Assembly: GCF_963668665.1 (NCBI RefSeq)
Contig: NZ_OY764901.1
Location: 186,001 to 250,000 of the forward strand
Source of the DNA: an uncultured Anaeromusa sp.
GTDB lineage: Bacteria; Bacillota; Negativicutes; Anaeromusales; Anaeromusaceae
DNA: 64,000 nucleotides
Direction of reading: 5' to 3'
Shown here: piece by piece, positions 38,388-47,657 of the stretch
How the letters are laid out: the number at the start of each line of letters is the position of its first letter
How positions within the stretch are numbered: position 1 is the stretch's first letter
Program-made: the position numbers and the translations under genes
Notes under the pieces: model-generated
The model's input: only the letters and a program-made list of their open reading frames with translations
Databases searched by the model: none
What the model was told of the DNA's origin: nothing

Positions 38388-40538
38388 TTATGCTGGATGT
38401 TGCTGCTGATATAGCTGATAATAGCTTCCCTGGCGCTGCAGCAATTCTTCATGACTGCCACCCTCAATAATCGCACCGCGCTCCATTACTATGATAAGAT
38501 CGGCCCGCCGCACCGCCGACAAGCGGTGGGCGATCATCAGCATGGTTCGTCCGGCGGCCATTTGGTCGAGATTATCCAAAATAATCCGCTCCGATTCATA
38601 ATCCAAGGCGCTAGTCGCCTCGTCAAAGATGAGAATGCTCGGATTTGTCAATAATGCTCTGGCGATGGCGATGCGCTGCCGCTGTCCGCCGGAGAGCGCT
38701 TCGCCCCGTTCCCCGACAGGCGTAGCATAACCATGGGAAGACTCCATAATAAACTCATGTGCACCAGCCAGTTTTGCGGCTTGTTCAATTTCCTCCTGCG
38801 ACGCGTTCCCTTTGGCGATAGCGATATTCTCACGGATGGTGCCGTTAAACAGAAAATTTTCCTGCAGTACCACGCCAATCTGCCGACGCAGCCAGGCCGG
38901 CTCCACCTGCGCCAGATCCACGCCATCAATCATGACGCGCCCTGAGTCAGGCACATACAGCCGTTGTATCAATTTGGTCAAAGTGCTCTTGCCCGAGCCG
39001 GAACGCCCGACAATGCCCACTTTCATTCCCGCTCGAATCCCTAATGCCACCTGCCGCAGCACTTCGCTGCCGTCCTGACGGTAGCGGAACGAAACACGGT
39101 CCAAAAGAACCTCGCCGCGAATTTTCGGCAGCGTCGTCCGGTTGGGATTAAAGGCCGGCTCTGTGCCTTCGTTTAAAATATCACCTACGCGATCCACGGA
39201 AACCATGGTCTGCTGCAACGACTGCCACATGTTAAGCAGCCGCAATACTGGCGCGATCACCTGACCGGCCAGCATTTGAAAAGCAATAAGCTCCCCTACA
39301 GACAGCTTTCCTTCCAGCACGGCATGCGCTCCAAACCAGAGAATGCTCAAATTGAACATTTGCTGCAAAAAGCCCGCAATATTGCTTACTACATTTCCTA
39401 AGTTGGTTGTGGTTAGCGCGGTTTTTACATACCGCGACAGCATATCTTCCCACTTTTGGATGGCAGTCCATTCCATAGCCATGGATTTAATAGTTTGAAT
39501 GCCTGTAATCGATTCAATCAAATAAGACTGATTATTGGCATTGAGTAAAAAGCGTTCATTTAAGAGCTTGCGGAATACAGGAGTTACGGCCAAACTCAAA
39601 ATGACAAAGAGAGGCAAAAATGCCAAAGCCACAACGCTTAAGGTGCTGCTATACATAAACATAACTAAAAAATACACTACCGCAAAAATAACATCCAACA
39701 ACACCGTTAAGGTCGACCCTGTCAGAAAATGGTGAATCGTATCCAGTTCCCGCACCCGCGAGACCACATCCCCCACCTGCCAGCTTTCAAAATACTTCAT
39801 AGGCAGGCGGGTAATATGGCGAAACAGCTTCGTGCTTAAGGTTACGTCAATCTGGTTTGTCGTATGCGTAAATAAATAGCTGCGCAAAGCGGAAAAAGCC
39901 ACCTGAAATAAAGCGACAAAAGCCATACCGCCAATCATAATCTCCAAGGTGCCGACGCTATGGTGAATCAACACCTGGTCAATTAACTTTTGCATAAACA
40001 AAGGGCTTAACAATCCCAATACCTGCAGCACCAAGGACAAAATAAAGACATCCGCCAAAAAGCGCTTATATTTCCAAATAACAGGGAAAAACCAGGTTAG
40101 CCCAAATTTTTTGCTTTCCTTTTCTAGGGAAAAGCGCCGGGCTACAAAGATCATCCGCCCGCTCCACACCTGAAAAAACGCTTCCAGCTCCACCGCAAAG
40201 GGCTGCGGCTGGTAAGGATCCATAATGGAAATGCGCTGCCCGTCACAGCCAGTTACAACTACAAAGTTTCCATTTTGTAAAAGAGCAATCGCAGGATAGG
40301 GCAGCTTGGTAAAGCCTGCTCGATCCGGTTCCAGTAAATTTGATTTTAACCCCAGCTCTTTGGCTGCTCGCACCAGCGTCAAGGCATCCATGCCTTGATT
40401 ATCAAAAATATAAGCCCGCCGTAATTGTTCCGCATCGGCAGGTACGCCCAAAATTTGGGACACCCGCACCAGGCAAAGCAGCGCCGTATCCAAAACCGCT
40501 CTAGTCTGCTCCTGCGACGAGGTCTGATTAGTATTCAT
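38388..40538 (-). CDS. Type I secretion ABC exporter with degenerate peptidase (CLD) domain, copy 1
   Basis: 716 residues: an N-terminal C39-like domain (about 8-130) in which the catalytic Cys position is Thr (DTALLCL instead of the DC of active peptidases), about six TM segments (150-430), and an ATPase with GRSGSGKST, LSGGQRQRI and ILIFDEATSALD. All motifs are intact. This is the HlyB/LapB type that holds but does not cut its cargo. The start ATG is 3 bp after the hlyD stop. A paralogue lies on the other side of hlyD. Confidence 0.92.
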   Translation of the reverse strand: MNTNQTSSQEQTRAVLDTALLCLVRVSQILGVPADAEQLRRAYIFDNQGMDALTLVRAAKELGLKSNLLEPDRAGFTKLPYPAIALLQNGNFVVVTGCDGQRISIMDPYQPQPFAVELEAFFQVWSGRMIFVARRFSLEKESKKFGLTWFFPVIWKYKRFLADVFILSLVLQVLGLLSPLFMQKLIDQVLIHHSVGTLEIMIGGMAFVALFQVAFSALRSYLFTHTTNQIDVTLSTKLFRHITRLPMKYFESWQVGDVVSRVRELDTIHHFLTGSTLTVLLDVIFAVVYFLVMFMYSSTLSVVALAFLPLFVILSLAVTPVFRKLLNERFLLNANNQSYLIESITGIQTIKSMAMEWTAIQKWEDMLSRYVKTALTTTNLGNVVSNIAGFLQQMFNLSILWFGAHAVLEGKLSVGELIAFQMLAGQVIAPVLRLLNMWQSLQQTMVSVDRVGDILNEGTEPAFNPNRTTLPKIRGEVLLDRVSFRYRQDGSEVLRQVALGIRAGMKVGIVGRSGSGKSTLTKLIQRLYVPDSGRVMIDGVDLAQVEPAWLRRQIGVVLQENFLFNGTIRENIAIAKGNASQEEIEQAAKLAGAHEFIMESSHGYATPVGERGEALSGGQRQRIAIARALLTNPSILIFDEATSALDYESERIILDNLDQMAAGRTMLMIAHRLSAVRRADLIIVMERGAIIEGGSHEELLQRQGSYYQLYQQQHPA

Positions 40539-40541
40539 TGA

Positions 40542-41891
40542 TCATCTCTCCCGCAATGCCTCATTTTGATATTTCCGGAACGGATCCAAGAAGTATTCAA
40601 TCACACGTTTTTCGCGAATTTTGATATCCGCCGTTGCCGTCATGCCTACAGTCAGATTCGCAAAGGTATCGCCTACCAAAACACTGTCCTTATCCAACGT
40701 CAACAACACCCGGTACACACGCCCCTTTTCCTTGTCCTCCACCGCATCCGGACTGACTTCCCGCACAGTGCCCTTAATAGTACCGTATTTCTGGAAGTTA
40801 AATGTCTCAATCTTCACTTCCGCTTCCTGCCCCTCATGAATAAAACCAATGTCCTTATTGGCCGCCCAGGCTTCCACTTCCACTGTTACATCTTCCGGCA
40901 CAATCAGAAGTAACGCCTGCGCTTCCGTCACAATGCCTCCCACCGTATGAACGGCTAACTGTCCAACACGTCCATCCACCGGCGCCACAATACGCGCCAG
41001 CCTGTTTTTCTCTTCCGCTTTTTTCAACTGCTCCGCATAGTTAGCCAACTGCCGACGGTCTTCCACCAATTTAGAGGCAATATCCCGCTCGTGCTCCGCA
41101 GTCACGCCAGCCAACTGTTGCAGGCTCTGCGCCAACGCCGCCTCGGCCCGCACCACTTCTGACTGCTGGGACGACAAATTGTTTTCCATCTGAATGCGGT
41201 TGGAACGATAGGTCATAGCCTGAAACAAGGCAATCGCATTGTCCGCCAAAAGCTGTTCCACGCGCGCCTCTTGATCTTTCGCAATTACCAGCAGCTCCTG
41301 ATATTTCACCGCCTGCGCCTGCGCGCTGCGTACGGCTGATTCCTGCTGGTTTACCGCCATCTGAGCGGCCATTTTCTTGGCCTGGTATTCGCTCATCCGC
41401 GTTTGGTACAGCTGCAGTTGAAATGCCAGATCCTTAGGATCCAGTTCCGTTTTAGCGGACGGCGAAAAGCCGCCGCCCTGCAGTTCCGCTTGCAAACGCT
41501 CAATCTCCAACGTATAATAAGCAATTTCCTTGCGAATCGTAAATAGATCCGCTTCCGTCGTTGTGGGATCCAGCTCGATTAAAACCTCGCCTTTTTTTAC
41601 CTGCTGCCCTTCTTTGACATAGATCTGGCGCACTACGCCCTTGCTTTCCGCCTGGATGGTTTTCACCTGTCCCATCGGAATTACCTTGCCAGGCGCCACC
41701 GCCACCTCATCCACATAACCGAAAACAGACCAAAGCATCGCAATAGTCACTGCGATGAACAAGAACCACAGCACCATGCGGCCCACCGGCGAAGGCGGCG
41801 TTTCCGTCACTTCCAGAATCGCCGGCAAAAATTCCTTTTCCTTGGCATTCAGTTTTGCCGCCACTTTTTGCTTTATTTTCTCAAACATCAT
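40542..41891 (-). CDS. HlyD-family periplasmic adaptor
   Basis: 449 residues: a cytoplasmic N-terminus, one TM (about 38-60), a lipoyl/barrel-sandwich half (AVAPGKVIPMGQVKTIQAES...KGEVLIELD), a long coiled coil with AQAVKYQELLV... (about 150-310), then the second lipoyl half and beta-barrel. It bridges the ABC exporter to an outer-membrane TolC-type channel, which is not encoded here. It lies between the two exporters with 3-4 bp gaps. Confidence 0.93.
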   Translation of the reverse strand: MMFEKIKQKVAAKLNAKEKEFLPAILEVTETPPSPVGRMVLWFLFIAVTIAMLWSVFGYVDEVAVAPGKVIPMGQVKTIQAESKGVVRQIYVKEGQQVKKGEVLIELDPTTTEADLFTIRKEIAYYTLEIERLQAELQGGGFSPSAKTELDPKDLAFQLQLYQTRMSEYQAKKMAAQMAVNQQESAVRSAQAQAVKYQELLVIAKDQEARVEQLLADNAIALFQAMTYRSNRIQMENNLSSQQSEVVRAEAALAQSLQQLAGVTAEHERDIASKLVEDRRQLANYAEQLKKAEEKNRLARIVAPVDGRVGQLAVHTVGGIVTEAQALLLIVPEDVTVEVEAWAANKDIGFIHEGQEAEVKIETFNFQKYGTIKGTVREVSPDAVEDKEKGRVYRVLLTLDKDSVLVGDTFANLTVGMTATADIKIREKRVIEYFLDPFRKYQNEALRER

Positions 41892-41895
41892 CTCG

Positions 41896-44043
41896 TCACC
41901 CTTCTTGTTGCAGTAGCAATTGATAGTACAAGCCCTGAAGGGCGATCAGTTCTTCGTGTGTCCCCTGTTCGACAATACGCCCTTTATCAACTACTACAAT
42001 GCAATCACAATGACGCACCGTAGACAAACGATGGGCAATCATCACCATGGTGCGCTGCGCCGCAATGCCGTCCAGATGCTGCATGACAATGCGTTCCGAT
42101 TCATAGTCCAGGGCGCTAGTCGCTTCATCAAAAATCAAAACACGCGGATTGGTCAAAAGAGCCCTGGCGATAGCCAGGCGCTGCCGCTGCCCGCCGGACA
42201 AGGCGGTACCGCGTTCTCCCACCTTGGTATCATAGCCTTCAGGCAGCTCCAAAATAAACTCATGGGCCCCTGCCAGCTGCGCCACCTGGATAATGGCTTC
42301 CATCGGCGCACTGGGCGCGGCGGCGGCAATATTTTCCCGCACACTGCCGTTAAAGAGAAAATTTTCCTGCAGCACTACCCCTACTTGGCGGCGCAGCCAA
42401 ACGGGATCCACCTCCGCCATTTGCACGCCATCAATGTGGATACTCCCAGCTTCCGGCTGATACAAGCCTTGGATCAGCTTGGTCAAGGTGCTTTTCCCAG
42501 ATCCTGAACGCCCCACAATACCTACGCGACTGCCGGCGGCAATTTCCAGACTGACTTCTTTTAAAACCGGATCCATATCCGGCCGGTAGCGAAACGTAAT
42601 GTTCTGCAAGGCAATGTTACCTTGCAGAACGCCTTGGGAAAGCGTCTCCTTGGACGGGCGGATGTTCTCCGGCCTGGTATGTAATATATCCCCCAAGCGT
42701 TCCATAGATAGAATAGCCTGCTGTACTGTCTGCCAAAGCGATACGACCCGCTGCAGCGGCGCAGCTACTTGTCCAGACAACATCTGAAAGGCGATAAGCT
42801 GCCCCAGCGTCAGCTGTCCCTGCATCACCAAATAGCCGCCATACCCCAGTACAGCAAACCCAGCCACCTTGTCAATCAACTGCCCGTTGCTGTTCAAAAG
42901 CATATTAAAGACGCCGTTGTTAAATGTAGTCTGCACATAGCGCGCTAACAAGCCCTCCCAACGATGATTGAACTGCGGCTCCAGCGCCATGGACTTAATG
43001 GTGTGAATACCGGTGATGGCCTCCACCAAAAACGACTTATTAGCCGCTTCGGCGGTCCACACTTCCTGCAGTTTACGCTGGTATACCGGCGTAGCCAGAA
43101 TATTTTGCGCCAAATATACGGGGATGGCTAACAAGGCCAAGAAACTCAACGGAACGCTGTAGTAAAACATGACAAATAAAAAAACAAAAATAAAAAGCAC
43201 ATCCAGCAAGGCCGTCAAAGCCGAGCCGGTCAAAAACTCGCGAATGCTATTCATGGCGCCCATCCTCATGAGAGTGTCCCCTACGCGGCGGGTTTCAAAA
43301 TAAGGCAGAGGCAGCGCCAACACATGCCGAAACAATCTCGCCCCTAAAATCACATCAATTTTATTGGTCGTATGCGTCAGCAGATAAGTCCGCAATATAC
43401 CCATAGCCGCCTGAAACAAGCAAGCTGCCACCAGCCCCAACGCCAACATATCCAGTGTGGCAATGCCGTTGCTGCCAATGACTTTATCAATAATAACCTG
43501 CGTAAACAAAGGCATTAAAATACCAAAGACTTGCAAAAAAAAGGAAGCAATTACGACATCACGAAATAAGGGCTTATAATGTTTCAACACTGGCAAAAAC
43601 CAGGAAAAATTAAACTGCCTGGCCAAATCTTCAAAGCTAAACTTTTTCTCCAGCACAAACAGCGGCCCGCTCCACTGCTCCTGCACATCTTCCCAAGGAG
43701 TTAGAGTCGGTTTGTCCTCTTCCGGATAAAAAATGAGGACCTGTTTGGGATTGCTCCTTCCTAAGAGTACATAGCGTCCATCACGCAACTTGACAATAGC
43801 CGGACTTGGCGCCTGTTCCTTCTGCACCATTTCCAACGGCAGCGGACGGACGCGCAAATGCAGTTTTTCCGCAGCCTTAGGCAGCTCTTCAATCACTAAT
43901 GATTGTGCGGACGAATAAGCAGCAGCTAATTTTCGTTCTGCGTCAACTACACCCAAGCCGACTGCAGCAATAAATAAGCTGCGCAGCAAGCTCCCTTGCC
44001 GCCGCAAGAGCGCCTCTTCTAATTGCTTTGATTTTTGATCCAT
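41896..44043 (-). CDS. Type I secretion ABC exporter with degenerate peptidase domain, copy 2
   Basis: 715 residues, a paralogue of the exporter at 38388-40538. The N-terminal domain (about 10-135) is even more divergent and shows no Cys at the active-site position. The TM region has about six segments. The ATPase motifs (GRSGSGKST, LSGGQRQRL, VLIFDEATSALD) are intact, so it is competent. First gene of the exporter-HlyD-exporter operon. The pair may form a heterodimer or serve separate cargoes. Confidence 0.92.
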   Translation of the reverse strand: MDQKSKQLEEALLRRQGSLLRSLFIAAVGLGVVDAERKLAAAYSSAQSLVIEELPKAAEKLHLRVRPLPLEMVQKEQAPSPAIVKLRDGRYVLLGRSNPKQVLIFYPEEDKPTLTPWEDVQEQWSGPLFVLEKKFSFEDLARQFNFSWFLPVLKHYKPLFRDVVIASFFLQVFGILMPLFTQVIIDKVIGSNGIATLDMLALGLVAACLFQAAMGILRTYLLTHTTNKIDVILGARLFRHVLALPLPYFETRRVGDTLMRMGAMNSIREFLTGSALTALLDVLFIFVFLFVMFYYSVPLSFLALLAIPVYLAQNILATPVYQRKLQEVWTAEAANKSFLVEAITGIHTIKSMALEPQFNHRWEGLLARYVQTTFNNGVFNMLLNSNGQLIDKVAGFAVLGYGGYLVMQGQLTLGQLIAFQMLSGQVAAPLQRVVSLWQTVQQAILSMERLGDILHTRPENIRPSKETLSQGVLQGNIALQNITFRYRPDMDPVLKEVSLEIAAGSRVGIVGRSGSGKSTLTKLIQGLYQPEAGSIHIDGVQMAEVDPVWLRRQVGVVLQENFLFNGSVRENIAAAAPSAPMEAIIQVAQLAGAHEFILELPEGYDTKVGERGTALSGGQRQRLAIARALLTNPRVLIFDEATSALDYESERIVMQHLDGIAAQRTMVMIAHRLSTVRHCDCIVVVDKGRIVEQGTHEELIALQGLYYQLLLQQEG

Positions 44044-44079
44044 TTATACTGCTCCTCAGCTAATCCTATGTAATGAAAT

Positions 44080-44099
44080 TTAACATACTGTTAAGTATA
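44080..44099 (-). promoter_or_regulatory. Promoter/operator of the T1SS operon
   Basis: On the minus strand a TATACT -10 (44099-44094) is followed by TTAACA-GTA-TGTTAA, a perfect inverted repeat over the likely start point (44094-44080). The -35 is weak. A repressor bound there would switch off the exporter operon. Confidence 0.5.
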
Positions 44100-44184
44100 T
44101 CATTTATTTATTCAATGCGCTATGAAAAAATCCTTTGGCTTTCTTTGCCTGGCTTGCTTCTCCCTTAGCTTTTGTGCTTTGCGC

Positions 44185-44232
44185 AAAAAGAAGAAGCAGA
44201 GCCCGCCAACGCGGATTCTGCTTCTTCTTCAT
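44185..44232 (-). terminator. Intrinsic terminator after the RTX gene
   Basis: GAAGAAGCAGA / TCTGCTTCTTC arms with an inner CCGC-GTTG-GCGG and a TTTTT tail on the minus strand. It separates the RTX gene from the exporter operon. Confidence 0.85.
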
Positions 44233-44260
44233 TTTAATACTTATTGAGTTTTGCTTTAAT

Positions 44261-46096
44261 TTACTTCGCAGTGAAAACAGCGTTATTGCTGCTGTCTACG
44301 CTCAAAGTATAAGCCGTACCGCTGATGACGACATCAGTCAGTTTGTTCATGCCACCGGCAACATTCCAGTCGGTCAAGGTCAAGGTGCCATTGCTGGTAG
44401 AGCCTACCACGTTCAGCACCAGATTATTACCTGCAATAGCACCGCTAACGGCATCCAAGGAAACATTGTAGAGGTTGAGCTGATCCTTGGAATTGCCGGT
44501 AAGATCTGTTGTGCCTGCCGTAATCACATCAGCGCCCTGATCCAGGCCGTAGTAGTAGACATCATTGCCTGCGCCGCCTGTCATGTTGGCAACATTAAGA
44601 GCGCCTGCGCCGCCCCAGATATAGTCGTTGCCTACGCCACCGGAAATGTTCTGGGTAAGAGCAAGGCTGGAAGACTGGCCGCGGATTTCGTCGTTATAAT
44701 TCGAGCCAACCAGACTCCAAGAGGTAGCTGCATTCGCTACGCTAACGGTCGAATCCAAGTACATGGCTACGCCAGCAGTGCTGCTTGCTGCAGTAATGGT
44801 ATCCGCACTAGCAGCGGCATTGTAAATGGTATCGCCCTGATTGAAAACATACGTAGTGCCCCCAGCAATACCATACAGATTGTCATTGCCGCCTTTGCCG
44901 TTCAGGATAGAACCAGCAGCACCAGCAATCAGGTTGTCAATAACACCAGCAGTACCATTAAGCGTACCTGCCGCGTTACCAAAGACAACATCAAAGCTCC
45001 AGCCTTCAGAGCTGGTAAAATGACGCGTAGCGTTAGCATTGCTGCCAGCGCCAGTCATCACCAAAGTGTCGCCGGTGGAATTAAAGGTAATAGTACCATT
45101 AGCACCAGTTGCAAACGACAGGTCGTAGGCGCTGACATTGTAGAGGTGGACTACGTCCGAAGCGCCCTCAGCAGCTGCGGATGTAATAGACTTACCGGCT
45201 TCACCCAAGCCAACCCAGATTTCATCAGTGCCTGCGCCGCCATCGATAGCCGTAGCAGTCGCATTAGCTCCTGCCCAGATGTAATCGTTGCCAGCACCGC
45301 CACGGATGGAGGTCACGCCAGCCATGCCGCGAATGTCGTCATTGCCGGAACCGCCAATCACCGTCTCGATGGAAGTGTACACACTGCTGCTCATGTGCAG
45401 CGAAATACCAGCCGTATCGGCAGCAGCCGTCAGTATAGCATCGCCAGCTGCACCGTTAACAATTGCATCAGCAGCATCATAAATGAAGGTTGTAGCGCCA
45501 GCACCAGAAGTCAAAGTATCAGCACCTGCGCCGCCATCCAAAGTAATAGCAGCTGCGCCGCCTGTAATGGTATCAGCTGCAGTGGAACCAATCAACTTCA
45601 CATACTCAGCATTAACCGCAGTGCCTGCTGCATATATGGTGGTTGGCGTTCCTGCATTCCAGTTGACCGCTGTAGTTCCAGCCGAATTGTCAACGGTAAG
45701 TTGTGCAGTTGCAGCGGTAATAACTTTATCAACGCTATCATAAATAGCAGTAGTCGCTACGCCTGCAGCTAAGTTAATCGTATCAATACCAGCTCCGCCA
45801 TTAATAGTAGCCTTACCAGCGGTAATCGTAATCGTATCAGCACCAGCTCCGCCATTGACGGTAGTTTTCGAAGTAGCCAACGTGTTATTTACAGTAACGT
45901 CATCCAAAAATCCAGAACCATTATAAACCACAGTGCTTCCTGCGTCAAGGGTTTTAGTCCCTGTATGAGCGGCCGTAGCTGTGCTGTTAACCGTCCAAGC
46001 GTCAGTCGCCGGAGCTGTTGAGCCAGTTGCAGCAACACCCTCAACCAAAATAGATTCAGCACCAAGGACACTAGTATTCCAAATACGAGTTGCCAT
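44261..46096 (-). CDS. RTX-repeat exported surface protein, candidate T1SS substrate
   Basis: 611 residues with no signal peptide and very few Lys. At least nine GGxGxDxx-type calcium-binding nonapeptides are scattered as single or paired units (for example NGGAGADTI, RGGAGNDYI, SGGVGNDYI, TGGAGNDVY), in a Thr/Ala/Asn-rich chain. The composition and repeats match RTX proteins such as surface-layer RsaA; no protease or lipase motif is seen. The C-terminus is Ser/Thr/aliphatic-rich like a T1SS signal. AAGGGGG precedes the ATG. The exporters are directly downstream. A strong promoter and long leader suggest high expression. Likely an S-layer-like protein; not proven. Confidence 0.85.
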   Translation of the reverse strand: MATRIWNTSVLGAESILVEGVAATGSTAPATDAWTVNSTATAAHTGTKTLDAGSTVVYNGSGFLDDVTVNNTLATSKTTVNGGAGADTITITAGKATINGGAGIDTINLAAGVATTAIYDSVDKVITAATAQLTVDNSAGTTAVNWNAGTPTTIYAAGTAVNAEYVKLIGSTAADTITGGAAAITLDGGAGADTLTSGAGATTFIYDAADAIVNGAAGDAILTAAADTAGISLHMSSSVYTSIETVIGGSGNDDIRGMAGVTSIRGGAGNDYIWAGANATATAIDGGAGTDEIWVGLGEAGKSITSAAAEGASDVVHLYNVSAYDLSFATGANGTITFNSTGDTLVMTGAGSNANATRHFTSSEGWSFDVVFGNAAGTLNGTAGVIDNLIAGAAGSILNGKGGNDNLYGIAGGTTYVFNQGDTIYNAAASADTITAASSTAGVAMYLDSTVSVANAATSWSLVGSNYNDEIRGQSSSLALTQNISGGVGNDYIWGGAGALNVANMTGGAGNDVYYYGLDQGADVITAGTTDLTGNSKDQLNLYNVSLDAVSGAIAGNNLVLNVVGSTSNGTLTLTDWNVAGGMNKLTDVVISGTAYTLSVDSSNNAVFTAK

Positions 46097-46252
46097 TAAA
46101 AAATCCCCCTTATAATAATAAAATATGTCTTTCGCGGAAAACCTGTAAGTACTACTTTACCACTTTCACATCCTTTCTCCAGTTTCCCTGTCTACGAGGA
46201 TGCTTAGCTATCCATACCACTTACTCCATGCTTTCCACTACATCCATTCAGA
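46097..46252 (-). promoter_or_regulatory. Long 5' leader of the RTX gene
   Basis: About 155 nt between the promoter and the ATG, with short stems (GCATCC / GGATG; CAG-GGAAA-CTG). No known riboswitch pattern is recognised. Long stable leaders are usual on abundant surface-protein mRNAs. Confidence 0.4.
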
Positions 46253-46259
46253 CGTGTTT

Positions 46260-46289
46260 ATTATACCATAATTTCAAGCTTATGCACAA
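46260..46289 (-). promoter_or_regulatory. Strong sigma-A promoter of the RTX gene
   Basis: On the minus strand -10 is TATAAT (46265-46260) preceded by TGG (extended -10), with -35 TTGTGC (46289-46284) and an 18-nt spacer. Confidence 0.75.
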
Positions 46290-46507
46290 TATTCCCAGAA
46301 AGTTTTCTTTATCTCACGTTGAATTCGGATGCATCGGAGAGCATGGCGTCAATTAAGCGGCTAGGAAAAGCAGCTAAACAAGCCTCATAAAAACATTAAT
46401 CAAGGTTTCATATTCTTCTTCTTTGCACAAATTCCTGCTTTTGGCGTATTTTTTTTTTGACTTCTTGTTCCTGTTTCACCTTTTTTGTTGCTGCAGAGCC
46501 GCGCGTG
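46290..46507. other. Spacer without recognised features
   Basis: About 220 bp between the RTX promoter and the acyltransferase stop. It has a long T/pyrimidine-rich stretch (46405-46490). No gene, repeat copy or clean terminator is seen. Confidence 0.3.
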
Positions 46508-47638
46508 TTACCCTGTTCTTTGCTTGGGACGCCTTTGCAGCCAGGGCTGCTCCCACAAACGATACAGTAGCCAGGCTGCGCCGTAGGCGGCGCCAAGAGC
46601 GACTAGAGAGAGACCTGTACGGGCCGCTGCGGTACTGCCGGCGCCCCAGGCGCCCAGCGTGACAAAAATGGGCAGGTGCACCAAATACAGCGCATACGCC
46701 AGCTGGCTGGTCCCCCAAAAAACAAAATACGTGCGGTGCACTCGATAATAACAGACATTCATAAGCACCGCAAAGGCCAAGGAAACCGCGTCTAACAACA
46801 GCGTCCGCGCCCAGAGGCTGCGATTCCAGCCCTCCCAGCCCACCTGCCAAAAATGCAGAGCCACGCCGCCCAGTACAGCCAACGCCAACAAGGCCGGCCC
46901 TTTGCCTGCCATGCGCTGGTGCCAGGCCGGGGCGTATAGCCACAGCCAAGCGGCCCCCACGCCGACTGCTAGGCTGTCCAAGCGTAAGAAGCTGTTTTTA
47001 CGAATGCCGTAGTCAAAAATTGGCTCGTAGGTCAGCACATAGCCGTAGCGCGCCGCCGCAACAGCCAGCGCCAGCGCCGCCAAGGCCGCTCCCAGTACGT
47101 ACGCCGCCCGCCAGTGCTGCGGCAGCAGCTTTCGACACAGCAGCAGCCACAGCGGCGTCAGCAGATAAAACCACTCTTCCACCGCTAGGCTCCAAGACTC
47201 CGGAAAGAAGCCGCTCGCCAGCATATCATAGTTTTGTAAAAACACCAGATGACGCCAGTCCGGCTGGAGCGTAGCGGGAAACTGCGGCAGACGCACCGCT
47301 TGCCAGTACAGGGTATTGACTAAAAGAATCAGATAGTACGAAGGTAGCGTCCGGTACCAGCGGCGCCGGTAAAAGGTCCAAAGACGCGCTGTCAGCGCTG
47401 CAGCATTGCCGGAGGCGGCAAAGGTCTCCAGCAGGATCCGTCCGATCAAAAAGCCGCTCAGCACAAAAAAAAGCTCCACCCCGTAGTAGCCGAAAATTTC
47501 CAGCCGCCACAAGCCGCTTTCTTGCACCGTCTGGCGCGGCAAAAAAAACGTCAAATGCGAAAGAAGCACCATCCAAATAGCGGCGCTGCGCACCGCATCC
47601 AAGCCTGGGTTTCGCGCTTCCGCCATAGCTTTTTCCAT
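46508..47638 (-). CDS. Membrane acyltransferase (acyltransferase 3, OafA/YrhL-like)
   Basis: About 376 residues with roughly ten TM segments and the family opening NPGLDAVRSAAIWMVLLSH (catalytic His) plus FFVLSGFLIGR. It transfers acetyl or other acyl groups onto surface polysaccharide on the periplasmic side. The start is uncertain: the ATG at 47638 or a GTG one codon before, both after GGAG. It starts 19 bp downstream of the epimerase stop, so they are likely co-transcribed. It is the last gene of the O-antigen run. Confidence 0.87.
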   Translation of the reverse strand: MEKAMAEARNPGLDAVRSAAIWMVLLSHLTFFLPRQTVQESGLWRLEIFGYYGVELFFVLSGFLIGRILLETFAASGNAAALTARLWTFYRRRWYRTLPSYYLILLVNTLYWQAVRLPQFPATLQPDWRHLVFLQNYDMLASGFFPESWSLAVEEWFYLLTPLWLLLCRKLLPQHWRAAYVLGAALAALALAVAAARYGYVLTYEPIFDYGIRKNSFLRLDSLAVGVGAAWLWLYAPAWHQRMAGKGPALLALAVLGGVALHFWQVGWEGWNRSLWARTLLLDAVSLAFAVLMNVCYYRVHRTYFVFWGTSQLAYALYLVHLPIFVTLGAWGAGSTAAARTGLSLVALGAAYGAAWLLYRLWEQPWLQRRPKQRTG

Positions 47639-47657
47639 CACGTTCCGCTCTTCTCCT

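Noticed and set aside
44135..45772. A 545-codon plus-strand open frame opposite the RTX gene
   Set aside because: It is the antisense of a Thr/Ala/Gly-rich repeat gene, has no domain pattern, and the RTX frame has a promoter, ribosome site, terminator and clear nonapeptides.
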